Below are positions 10,808 through 20,864 of a DNA stretch of 64,000 bases, piece by piece. The notes below the pieces were generated by a model. That model saw only the letters and a program-made list of their open reading frames with translations, did no database searches and had not been told where the DNA came from. The position numbers were made by a program, and so were the translations under genes. The stretch is from Branchiostoma floridae. Its lineage: Eukaryota > Chordata > Leptocardii > Amphioxiformes > Branchiostomatidae. Location: the NCBI RefSeq assembly GCF_000003815.2, contig NC_049989.1, positions 15,142,058 through 15,206,057 of the forward strand. Reading direction: 5' to 3'. How positions within the stretch are numbered: the first letter of the stretch is position 1; each line of letters starts with the position of its first letter.

Positions 10808-10918
10808 GTACATGGATTAGTGCAGGTTAGGTGCAGGTAGACACCAGAAATACCTGTACAGCTCCAATTTTACCTGCACTAACCTGCAAAACTATGCAGG
10901 TGGTACTTCGAGCCCTGC
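10808..10918. mobile_element. Half of a hAT-like MITE with ACCTGCA words
   Basis: The right end is TTCGAGCCCTG, as in the elements at 2625-4032 and 21636-21998. Read on the minus strand, the scaffold AAAATTGGAGCTGT is also shared. The subterminal word is ACCTGCA/TGCAGGT instead of GGTGCACC. The left end was not found. Confidence 0.45.
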
Positions 10919-10987
10919 GGATGTATGCATGTGTTGTTGAACATTCTTCGGGAATAAGCAAGACCCAAAGGCTAATTCTATCGTTAG

Positions 10988-11721
10988 CTAGAACATTTTC
11001 TGGAAAAATGCTGAAAAAGACATCTGACATACCGGTACTTCCCTTGGCTCGAGGTCTTCCCCGTACTGTATGGCACTGTCGATGGTGTTCAGGACTATGT
11101 CGATGGAGTCCTCGTCTGATCTGTCTAATGGTAGGAACTGAACCAGGCTGAAGTCATCCACCTGAAATAAAACCACAATTTAGAGAAATGCTAAAATTAA
11201 ACATTAATGGACCCTGTAATGTATTGTCTAAGGAATTACTGTAAATGCCTTTAATTTCACAGTGTGATATAATTACCAGTAGGAAGAAAATTGACTCTGT
11301 GGGGTAGTTTGCGTTAGTGCTATAGTCACATTTTGTACAGTAATGGAAACACTGTCAGTTGTTTAAGTTGCGATGAAGCAGTCACAAAATTAAAACCACT
11401 GCAAAAATTTCAAGAACTACAGTAGCCAATATTCTCATGGCAACAAAAGTGGCAGAAGCATGTGTTGCAAACCAATGCCATCTATTGCAAGTAAGAAACA
11501 AAAAAGCAGTTGAAGAGAAGAATTTCTAACCACTGTTCCCAATGCTTTTGTCAGTTTCTGGAATTTCTGGTCGAAATATCCTTCCCTGCCATCGGCGAGA
11601 ATGCCTCTGATGTCTGGATCAAGATATCTGAAAGGATGTGATACACTTCTTCAGAATATGCATGGTGGCTTTATAAGGGTATTTTATCAGAATCAGTGTG
11701 TGTGTGTGCTTATGTGTGTGA

Positions 11722-11765
<44 letters not shown>

Positions 11766-14700
11766 TGGAACAGAAACTTTATTATATAATTATTCATGTC
11801 ATACCTGGGCCGCTAAAACATTCAATACAGGTGTTCCAGATAAAAAGCTGTATCACACAGGCTTCAAAGTTTTATCACACAGGCTTCCATCGAACATTTC
11901 GAACGTACTCTGCCCATGCCGAGTGCGGCGCGGTCGAAAACTCGAATACAACTTCTGGCACATTTCGCATCGAAACATGTCTTCTCGGGTGGGTATGACA
12001 TAAATAAAACACAACACAGTGTATACCGCATCACCCTCGGGCCCAGCCCTCCCGCGGGTCGGCTCACCCTCCGGCCTTCAGGCGATCCTACCCGTACTCG
12101 AGCTGGGACCTCAAGTGATAGGGAATACACTGTGTTGTATTCTATATTATTTTTTGTGAAACAGTAAATCGCCCCAATGCCAGGGATGTCCTTGTAGCTC
12201 AACTGGTAGCAGCCTCACAGTTGAGCACCTGGTTATATTAGGAGACCCAGGTACAATCCTTAGTAGGGCATCCTAATTGGAGCTTCAAAGATCTTTTGGA
12301 AGGGACATAAAATGTAGTCCTATGTTATAGAGCACACTAAGGGGGATGGGCTAGCAACCCCTCCCTGTAAAAATATACCCTGCTATAGAAACAGCACAAA
12401 ACCTTGCTACACTATGTGCCACAAAGCACTTCAAGAGTCTAAACAAACCCCAGTACCTGAAGATATCTTACCTTTCTATCTCTTTCTTGGCCTTTTTGCT
12501 GAGGAGGTCCATCTTGGTCATGACATTGATGTGTGGAACCTCCAAGGTCACCATTGCTGACAGGGCAGACAGCACACCCGACAGGAACTTGGAAGGGTCT
12601 GGAGAAGTTCAAAAGTTGTGAAAGTTCTTTCAGATCTTCTTGAATATGAATTATACACATGGGTGCTGGCTGTAAGATTGGTACACGTACAAATGTAGAT
12701 TATAGTCAATGGTTCAAAGGAATAAAAAAAAGTACATTTCTGAAATGCTTTCCAGAAAAATCTTACCTCAATACCTTACTGTGTAAAAGACTAAAGCTCC
12801 TGAACGAGGACGTGTAATTTGTAATTTGTGCAGTGAATGTTGGTTAATGTGTCATATCATTTTGTCACTGCACTCAAACATTCACTTATAATGATATCAA
12901 GTTACATTTGTAGTGCTTGAAATCCTGACTGTAAAAAATCAAAACAATTCAGTCTTTTGGGCTATAATTGTTTTTAATGTCAATAAATCATTTCTCTAAA
13001 AAAACAGATCAGGTCAAGGATAGGGCTTTTTCTTTTCTACTGCTTCTGAAGCCCTTTAATTAGTAACAAAGATATCATAATATGAATTATAGATTAGCAA
13101 TGTAGTTTAGTCTTCATCATTTAACACCATACATGTGTATTCTTCATAATGTATACTATATACGGAATCTCTAGTTGTTGATCCCTTGCAATTAGCCCAC
13201 AGGTGCAAATTTGCAATAACGCAATATCAGAATGAAACACATGGGGCTTAACCAGAAATAAATCATACAGCATATTGGCTTTCATACTTGCAGCATATTA
13301 GCTTTCCTGTTTTCAAAATATCAGTTTGGCTCAAGATTACTTTACATGGAAAGTGCTTATGATTGATATTAAAAGTCCAACTCATACACCTGTCAGTGTT
13401 AACTTAAGCTGCCACAGTATATCCCATATACAGATACATTTTTTTTTCTTTTCCAATGCATACAAAGAAGTCAAGCCTATAATCAATCAATAACAAAGAT
13501 ACTACGAATTATAGATTAGCAATGCAGTTTAGTCTCATATGTGTATTCAATCTCTTTCTAATACACCGAATCACTAGTTGTTTATCACTTGCAATTAGCC
13601 AACAGGCACAAATTTGCAATAACTTGCTAAAAGAGTCAAACCCACAGGTGTGGACTAATCATATTAAGCATATACAATATTGGCTTTCATACTGGCATCA
13701 TATTGGCTTTCCTGTTTTCAAAATATCAGTTTGGCTCAAGATTACTTTACATGGAAAGTGCTTATGATTGATATTAAAAGTCCAACTCATACACCTGTCA
13801 GTGTTAACTTAAGCTGCCACAGTACATTGTATATATCCCGTATACAGATACATACCCTCTGTACCAAGCCCGGTTGTAACCTGTATATGGTACTCCCCAA
13901 AGAAAGAAGTACAGTCAAACCTGCCCAACACGAACACCCGGGGGACCAGGCATAAGCGGTCGATTTGGTCACTGACAGGTGGTTGGTTAGAAGAGTATCA
14001 ACTCACAACATGTCCGATGCATAGTTTAAATGGTTTCCGTTGTGTTTAATGGCAAATAGCAAGCACACGCACGTGCATCCACCGCCGTCTTTATTTTGAA
14101 CATAACACCGTAATGGTAGTCAAAATCCGGCGCAAACTGGCTGAATTCGGCATAAAATCGTGCTAGTTATCATTGAAAATCAATGACACCTCAAGATTTG
14201 AAAAGGACGCAGTCGTTATGGGCAGGGATTTGGTCCCAATTTTTTGGCAGTCGTGGTCGTGTTGGCTAGGTGGTCTTCGTGAAGAGGTCGCTTAATGCTT
14301 ACGTCAATGGGGAAAATTTTTGGGACCGAGAAAAAGTGGTCGTAATGGCCACATGGTCGCTAAGAAGAGGTGGTCGCTTGGGCAGGTTTGACTGTATTGC
14401 ATAAGTGTAGCACATGAAATCCAGAAGTTGGCCTTGTTTGTGGGTTTCAGCTGTGAGTTCAGTGCTCAAACCCTGGCACTGACACTCTGGCAGATTAAGG
14501 GCTGCCTGTTAGCCAGGCATGCATCATGGCATCATCACACGCCTTGCTTAAAAGAACAGGAAATTAGATGCACTAGATGACCTTACACTGGGGAACAGAT
14601 CCTCTGACAAGCATGAAATTCTGATTGACCAGAGATACTACTACGTCATTTGTGGTCACAGTCCTTTACTGTGACCTCTCTGGCAGTACTTTTGGCCCTC

Positions 14701-17700
14701 AGGATACCTTAGAATGCATCATTTTAACTTAAAATTCTTGAAAACTCTGTATCATGGAAGGTGGATGCCCCCGGCCCCCCTACAATAGCCGTGCCTACCA
14801 GTATATCACTTACCGCGACTTGCCAAGAAATTCGTACCCCCTATAGTAAAATTCTAGCTAAAAAAAGCCTGGTGAAGAAACGTGTACCTACCAACCATGA
14901 ACTGTGAGTCAATGAGGAAGACAGCACAGACCCTGAAGTTCCAGTGCTGTAGTGTGTCCACTAACTGTCTCATCACAGGGATGTGTGTGTACAGCTCAAT
15001 CTGACCTGCAATGGCACGGGGAAGTTCAACCATTAGTTTAGAGAACCCACGGCTTCTCTTATTCAAATCCCTAACAACTTCATCCTTAAACAGAGAAGGT
15101 GGGCGCCATAGACTTCCTGCAACGTATGATCCACTGCTTACGTGTTCTATCTGCATAACGTGACGTCATGACAGCAGTGGATTGTTCATTCCTTGACAAA
15201 GACTGGTGGTGTTCAGTCGAAAATTTGGGTGAGTCCAATTTTTGTGTTGGATATTACAGTTAAACTACCGTATATTCTTGAATAAAGTACGCACTTTTTG
15301 GATTTTTCAAAACTGAAAAGGTGCTACAAGTTGTTGCCAAAGTCTGGGTGCGTACTTTATTTGAGGTTATTGCATTGATAAATGGTAAAAGAGCCTAAAG
15401 TAAAGCCAGTTGTAGCTGCACTTCCAGGAAGGTTTCAAAACATACACATTGGAGTTGTCTTGGTGTTGTCTTACCAAATAATTGTCTAAACATAATTTAC
15501 ATAAGACTGGCATTTACATACAATCCTTTTGAGTTAGTGACTTTGACAGTTGTACAACTGGTTTTCCCAGTTAGATGTACTAGCTGAGTTCTTCTGCCAG
15601 TTCATTCTCGGTGATTTTTACAAGTTGCAGTTAGGCAATCCACAAGTTTAAAGAGACAATGACAGTGTAACCCCAGGTTATTTCATGCAAAATAACCTGA
15701 GGAAAACATCATAAATTTGAATTTAACCAGTTCAAGGTCTGTCCAAATTGATGGAGAGGGGGTGCGTACTTTATTTGAGTTTTTCCATTTTACCTTTCAG
15801 TCCCACAGATCTGTCTAAGACTATGCCCCAAATCAGGGGTGCATACTTTAATTGGGGTGCGTACTTTATTCGAGAATATACGGTAGTTATGTTTATAATG
15901 ACTTCTACCAACACAGATGAACTTTCAAGTTAACTTCATCCTTAAACTGCAACCAACACATTGTCATAGATGAGTGGATGACTCTACATATACATGTAAT
16001 CTTACCAGTGCAGTTGAGCATAAGGGGTCTCTATGCTGTGATTTGTATCCCCTATACTGTGATTTGAGCCCTATGCTGTGTTTCAATAAGCATAGGGGGC
16101 TATTCTGTTGTTTAGAAAATAATGTATAAGTGTCGGCTTTATTTCATGGCCCTAGAAATGCAGGTAATGCTTTTTCTGGGGGTCATAATTTTGTAAAAAC
16201 TTTCAGGGGTAAGATGCCCCAGATCTCCAACAAGGCTTGGTCCTGTGCCACTTGCCACCTGGTTTGGCTGTACTATAAGATGCCTCCTATGCTGTGAAAC
16301 CAGGGTTGCAGCCAGCCTGAAGTCATTTTCTGTCCCCTTGATTTTGAATGGAAATCCTATTGAGCGCCGAAGGCACAGTGTGCCTTTCCAAGGGGTGTCC
16401 GGGAGCATGTTCCCCATAAAATTTCGACATCTATTCTAGACCCTTTGAAAAGCCATTTCCTGCATTTTGAGCTGTAGATTTTTAGTCTGGTAGACTAAGC
16501 CGTTCAACGGCATTTGTTCTGGTGAAAAACTCTCCAAGGGTTTCAGGCTGAATTTTTTTTACATATCCATTTTTCTCTGTCACAGAGGACGGAATGGGCA
16601 AAAAATTTTTCCGCCCCCACCTGCAAAATTCTGTCAAAGGACGGAAGTATGGGCGCTGGCTACAACCCTGTGTGAAACCATCATGGTAAGAACTAGGGGT
16701 GGGTACCGGTACAGAAAATTCAGGTCCAGGTCTGGTTCAGGTCTGGTTCAGGTCCAAAGGATCAGGTCCAGGTCCGGACCTGAACCTGGACCTGATTCAG
16801 TATGACTCATACCAATGGTCCATTTCACTACAAAGAAATCTGTTTGGCGGAGTATTAGACTTACACTGGCGTCTTAAAATCATAAAACGCTAACTGCACA
16901 TGTACCATTGACTGTAAAACCTAGTAGAAATTACTATAAACTCTTAGACTCTACTTCACTCTTGTTATTTTCTTCCACCTGCAAGTGCCAAAACGTGTAA
17001 ATGCCTGATCAAATAATCTGTTAATTTTCTAATCGGTCCAACACCCGATCCACCTAATTTTTCAGGTCCGGTTTTACTGGACCGGTCCAATAAGAAAACC
17101 AGTTTTGTACCGGTACGCTGCACTGGTACCCAGCCGTAGTAAGAACCCTGATATCTGTGTTATTGTACAATGATAACAGGTGGCCTCACCTGGGCAATCA
17201 AACAAGAAGTAGTCATCCTCTCCTTCACCCAGCTCCTCTTCTAACCAGTCAAAGTTTTGGATGAAATATCTGTAAAAGATGAAGAAGAGAAATCATTTTT
17301 CTTCACATCCCCATCTAATATTAATTAGGCTAACTTAGCACTTTAAACATGTTTCTTCAAATCAACAGAGATATTGAAAATATAGCTACTTATATTATAT
17401 TCATACAGGCAAGGACTATTGTGTATACCAAAATCTTTCAGTTTACTATAATAATTAGTAAGTATTTCCTGCTGACAGCATTAGGGCCAGCATCAGGTTA
17501 ATGCTAGATGCTATTAACTCAATACATTTTGTTGCACTTTCCACTTCCAATACATGTGAACAAACATATGCATTTATGTCATACCTGAGACGTGCAAACG
17601 GTCGATACGGGTGTTCCGGACTGGGTGATAATTTCCGTATGAGACAGGCTTTAAGTTGTATCACACGGGCTTCATTCGAATAAATCGAACTGTTTCAAGC

Positions 17701-19546
17701 GGACCGAGTGCGGCTCCATTGAAAGTTCGAATACCTGATTTGGACGTTGGAACATTGCTGTTGTAACACTTTTGTTTGAGGGCACCAAATTTGTTCAACT
17801 TCTGTCGCATTTCGCATAAAAACAGGGGTTTTGTCAGGTGGGTATGACATAAATAAAATACAACACGGTGTATTCCGCATCACCCTCGGTCCCAACCCTC
17901 CCGCGGGTGCGGGTCAGATCACCCTCCGGCCTTCGGGCGATCCGACCTGCGGTCGGGCTGGTACCTTGGGTGATACAGAATACACCGTGTTGTATTCTAT
18001 ATATATTCTTACTCCTGGAAAGAGTACATGTAGAAGCATAGACAAAGTTCTACTTCCAGTATTCTCTATCATAAATTCTGTGTGTCTGGGCTTTTCCATG
18101 TAAACCTGAGCCCCAGACTCAATCATTTTGAGACTTTGACCCAATATTATCAAGTAAAGGTTACATACAGGGTCTAACTTACTCCATACAGAAGACCAAG
18201 CCTCCGTTTGGGCCGAATCTGAGAGAGTCATCCTCCATGACATCATCCACACTGATCAGCTCACGGATGTCTGAACACAACAAACGTTTATTTATTTACT
18301 TATTTATTACATTTAATGGAAGGGTAACATGGTTTCCTCATAAACTTTATACATTTGCAGGTATTAATGTAAAGATCAACAACAGCATGTGCAGTACAGT
18401 GGTTAGTGACCTTGCCTCTGGACCAAGAAGCTGTGAGTTTGACTTGCAGGCCAACATGCAGGCTACTGGAAATGGTCAGTTTTTAGAAGGGGACATTCCA
18501 CTGTACATTGTACTTGTTAAAAAGAGCTGAGTTTCCTTGGTACAATGCACCTCTAAATACTGCACATAATCATTGGTCTTCTCTGTGACAACCAGTGGAA
18601 GAATACCTTACCTTAGCAGTGAGCTAAACTGGATCTGGATCACTTTCTTTTGTTCAACCAAAGCCAGATGAAAAAAAATAACGAAATCATATTCAAAAGA
18701 TAAAAATCAACAACAGACATGGTGATAAAATCATACAGCAAACTTTTTGTTTTTCAAAGTTAATGACTCATGTTGAAATATACTGTTGAGACTCTATATG
18801 AATACTCAAATGTTGATACTCAAACATTGCTACTTTACCTGCCATGACTGGATAATCAAAATACTCCGCTGCAGGGTCCAGGTTCACAACACGCACGCTT
18901 CTCCTCAGTGCCTCACAGTGTTTCACAATGGTACTGCAGTACGTGCTCTGCAAAAGTTTGGTATCTTTTTATTTCTATTGAATCTTGAAGCCCCATGCAA
19001 TGTCTTAGTCAAATTTGGGCAAATATCGATTATAAGCATGTTCACAGATCCAATTGCACATGTGCAGGTCAAAGGTGAAGACCCCAGATACATACGGCCA
19101 TGTGGTGCATTGACACACCTGATCCCCTCGATCTCGGAAGTTAAGCAATGTACAGTCCGGACAGTACTTGGATGGGAGACCACCCAAAGGACTACCGGAT
19201 GCTGTAGCCCGACCAAGCATTCCACGAATTCGTCTTTCGGAAGGGACATAAAACGGGGGTCCCGTTTTCAAGGATGCGCCTTGATGTGCATGTAGTAATT
19301 CAGCCTCATTACTGACACTTTGGGTACCTAATGGCTGCAAGTAATACACCAGAATCTCGTATACACAAAACATGTCTGGAGGGATGTTACCTGGCTATCT
19401 TAATATCCCAACACTAGTCTACACAATAGATAAATGGAACACTACGCAAGTGCAGTTAGACCTATGAACGCACTTATTAGAAGTCACAGAAGAGGTCCAA
19501 CCTTCCCACTCCCCGCGGGACCCATCACCAGCTGGGCGTATCTCAT
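10988..19546 (-). CDS. GPN3: GPN-loop GTPase 3 (8 exons)
   Basis: Exons on the minus strand: 19546-19502, 18947-18839, 18270-18183, 17269-17190, 15005-14892, 12598-12472, 11627-11531 and 11161-11033. All have GT/AG borders and stay in frame (263 codons). The P-loop GPAGSGKST spans the exon 1/2 junction. Exon 2 has VVNLDPAAE, exon 3 the GPNGG loop that defines the family, exon 4 DCPG, exon 5 [11 protein letters not shown] and exon 6 TKMD of the G4 motif. GPN GTPases form dimers and act in assembly and nuclear import of RNA polymerase II. After residue 263 there is a good donor (GTATGT), but I found no further exon. Reading through it instead adds 14 residues ending FSAFFQKMF and a stop at 10988, giving 277 residues, near the roughly 284 of the human protein. 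The 3' end is therefore uncertain. ARPC3 lies head to head. Confidence 0.9.
11696..11764. repeat. (TG)n microsatellite in GPN3 intron
   Basis: TG dinucleotide repeat with a few interruptions at its left end, in the GPN3 intron between exons 6 and 7. Confidence 0.9.
11795..12147. mobile_element. Composite MITE, copy 1 (GTCATACC/GGGTATGAC)
   Basis: Starts ATGTCATACCTG, has an internal GGGTATGACAT complementary to that start, then a second inverted pair around AACACAGTGTA/TACACTGTGTT. A second copy in the same orientation lies at 17575-18004. No coding capacity. It sits in a GPN3 intron. Confidence 0.6.
12184..12420 (+). mobile_element. tRNA-derived SINE
   Basis: The head resembles a tRNA: TAGCTCAACTGGTAGCAGC looks like an A box, and GGTACAATCC sits where the B box would be. 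A non-tRNA body follows. It is inserted in a GPN3 intron. It cannot be a functional tRNA because the acceptor and T stems do not pair. Confidence 0.5.
13063..13855. repeat. Direct tandem duplication, unit about 0.4 kb
   Basis: Unit 1 (about 13063-13445) and unit 2 (about 13490-13855) share stretches such as TTTGGCTCAAGATTACTTTA and GAATTATAGATTAGCAATG in the same order. Both lie in the GPN3 intron between exons 5 and 6. No gene content. Confidence 0.65.
13912..14394. mobile_element. Tc1/mariner-type MITE with TA duplication
   Basis: Ends CAGTCAAACCTGCCCA and TGGGCAGGTTTGACTG are exact inverted repeats flanked by TA on each side (13910-13911 and 14395-14396). The interior repeats short GTGGTCG words. 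No transposase frame. Lies in a GPN3 intron. Confidence 0.75.
15268..15883. mobile_element. TA-flanked MITE with CCGTATATTC ends
   Basis: The ends CCGTATATTC and GAATATACGG are inverted repeats, extending with a few mismatches through AATAAAGTACGCAC and GTGCGTACTTTATT, and are flanked by TA dinucleotides. This is consistent with a Tc1/mariner-type non-autonomous element. Lies in the GPN3 intron between exons 4 and 5. Confidence 0.75.
16693..17137. mobile_element. MITE with GGGTACCGGT ends
   Basis: Begins TAGGGGTGGGTACCGGT and ends ACTGGTACCCAGCCGTA, an imperfect inverted pair. The interior holds AGGTCCAGGTC and its complement (16720-16795), able to fold. No coding capacity. Lies in a GPN3 intron. 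Confidence 0.6.
17575..18004. mobile_element. Composite MITE, copy 2
   Basis: Same order of parts as 11795-12147: ATGTCATACCTG, GGGTATGACAT, then AACACGGTGTA paired with TACACCGTGTT. Lies in the GPN3 intron between exons 3 and 4, about 180 bases from exon 3. Confidence 0.6.
19085..19352 (+). mobile_element. 5S rRNA-derived SINE (SINE3-like), copy 1
   Basis: The first 120 bases (about 19090-19210) match 5S rRNA: ATACGGCCAT at the start, GATCTCGGAAGTTAAGCA in the middle and TACTTGGATGGGAGACC near the end. Unrelated SINE body follows, with CGGAAGGGACATAAAACGGG. It is therefore a 5S-headed retroposon, not a 5S gene. It lies in GPN3 intron 1. A second, antisense copy is at 43722-43984. Confidence 0.75.
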
Positions 19547-20864
19547 CCTGCTGATGGAGTCTGATGTCTGTAGTACCTGCTAGTCACTCCTCAAAGAGGT
19601 CTTCCTGGGAGTTTAAGAGTGCGACAAATATTCATCATTTATTGATGGACAGGGCTATTATGTTCCTGTCAATAGTGAAATAAGGCTTATTGACAGGAGG
19701 CACAAGAATAGCTTTGCGAGAATGGATGCAATATGAGCTGAGGGATCGTGATGAGGGATCATGATGTCATACTGACGCACTGGCAGGCATAAAGCAGGTA
19801 GAAGGCAAGGTTTTTTTCTTCTTCTTTTCTTCTCCTTTTAGTTAAGGCAGCCGACTTCAACTTATTAAAGATTATGGTGCTTGTAGTATAAAGGTTTACT
19901 GCGAAGCGTGGGCAGTAACGGAGTATTGTAACAGGGAGGGAGGAACGGGAAAGGAGGGAGTTAAATTTTGTACATATGTAATTTGAAACTGTCTAGGGTG
20001 GCGCTGAGGTGAGGGCTACCTGTGCTGGGAGACCGCTCCAGTCCTTCACAGTTCTGAGAAAGAAGGCAGACAGCTGCTTCCACCAGACGATAAGAAGAAG
20101 AAGGTGTTTTTACCCTGACAATAGTGCAGGAACGTCATGTTAAACATGATAGCCTCGACCGATCAGTTGGTCAATCTTGCATGTACATGTATAGGCGCAG
20201 CCTACTTCACCTAGACATCATCAAGGTATCATCAAGGTATGTACATGTATACATGTACGTTCACATGTACTTGTGCACATGTGTGCACGTAACGTTACAT
20301 ATGTACGTGCACACATGTGCACAAGTACATGTGAACGATTCGGAAGTCCGAGCGAAAGAAACCTACCTTTTTCAGTCTATAGAGTCATTCAAATGCAGCG
20401 TATCTTTGCCCAAGGTTATCGTGATCAAAGTCCACACCGTAGCATATTCAAAACAGTGAATACAGATATGAAAATCTAAAAATTATGACCCAAAACGCGT
20501 TGTTTTTATCCCGACGCGGCCATTTTGAACCACATGACGTATTGGGATATTACATTACCAATTTGAGGGGTGTTATGACCTTAACATATCTAACGCTATC
20601 AAAATTATTTCAACAACAAAATGCAAGCTATTTTATAAAACTAATATATTTTATTATATAACATATATTTGAATGCTTAGAAGCATATGCTAGGAGCAAT
20701 TGAAATTTTAACATGTTTTTATTTCTGCCCAATCAAAAGTGGAAGAGTCTCAGGGATTCTGGGTCCCAAAATGATCACATGATCCACTTCCGCCTCCTGG
20801 GCGTATATCTTTGCTGGAGTACTGAAGATTTTCTAGATTTTGTCCTAAAAAACACACCACAGTC
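19547..20864. promoter_or_regulatory. GPN3-ARPC3 divergent intergenic region
   Basis: The start codons of GPN3 (minus) and ARPC3 (plus) face apart across 1.3 kb, so both promoters should lie here. I see no clear TATA box. The region holds a strong hairpin (20258-20337) and SINE-like debris around 19720-20110. Whether one bidirectional promoter serves both genes is not shown by the sequence. Confidence 0.45.
20258..20337. repeat. 34-bp perfect inverted repeat
   Basis: Arms 20258-20291 and 20304-20337, beginning CGTTCACATGTACTTGTGCA and its exact complement, with a 12-base loop. The arms are made largely of alternating purine-pyrimidine GTGCAC and CATGTA words. It lies about 530 bases upstream of the ARPC3 start codon. 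Confidence 0.8.

Noticed and set aside
12184-12272. tRNA gene
   Set aside because: It has A- and B-box-like words, but the stems do not pair and a SINE body follows.
19091-19210. 5S rRNA gene
   Set aside because: The match is diverged, and a SINE body shared with a second copy follows it, so it is a 5S-derived retroposon head.
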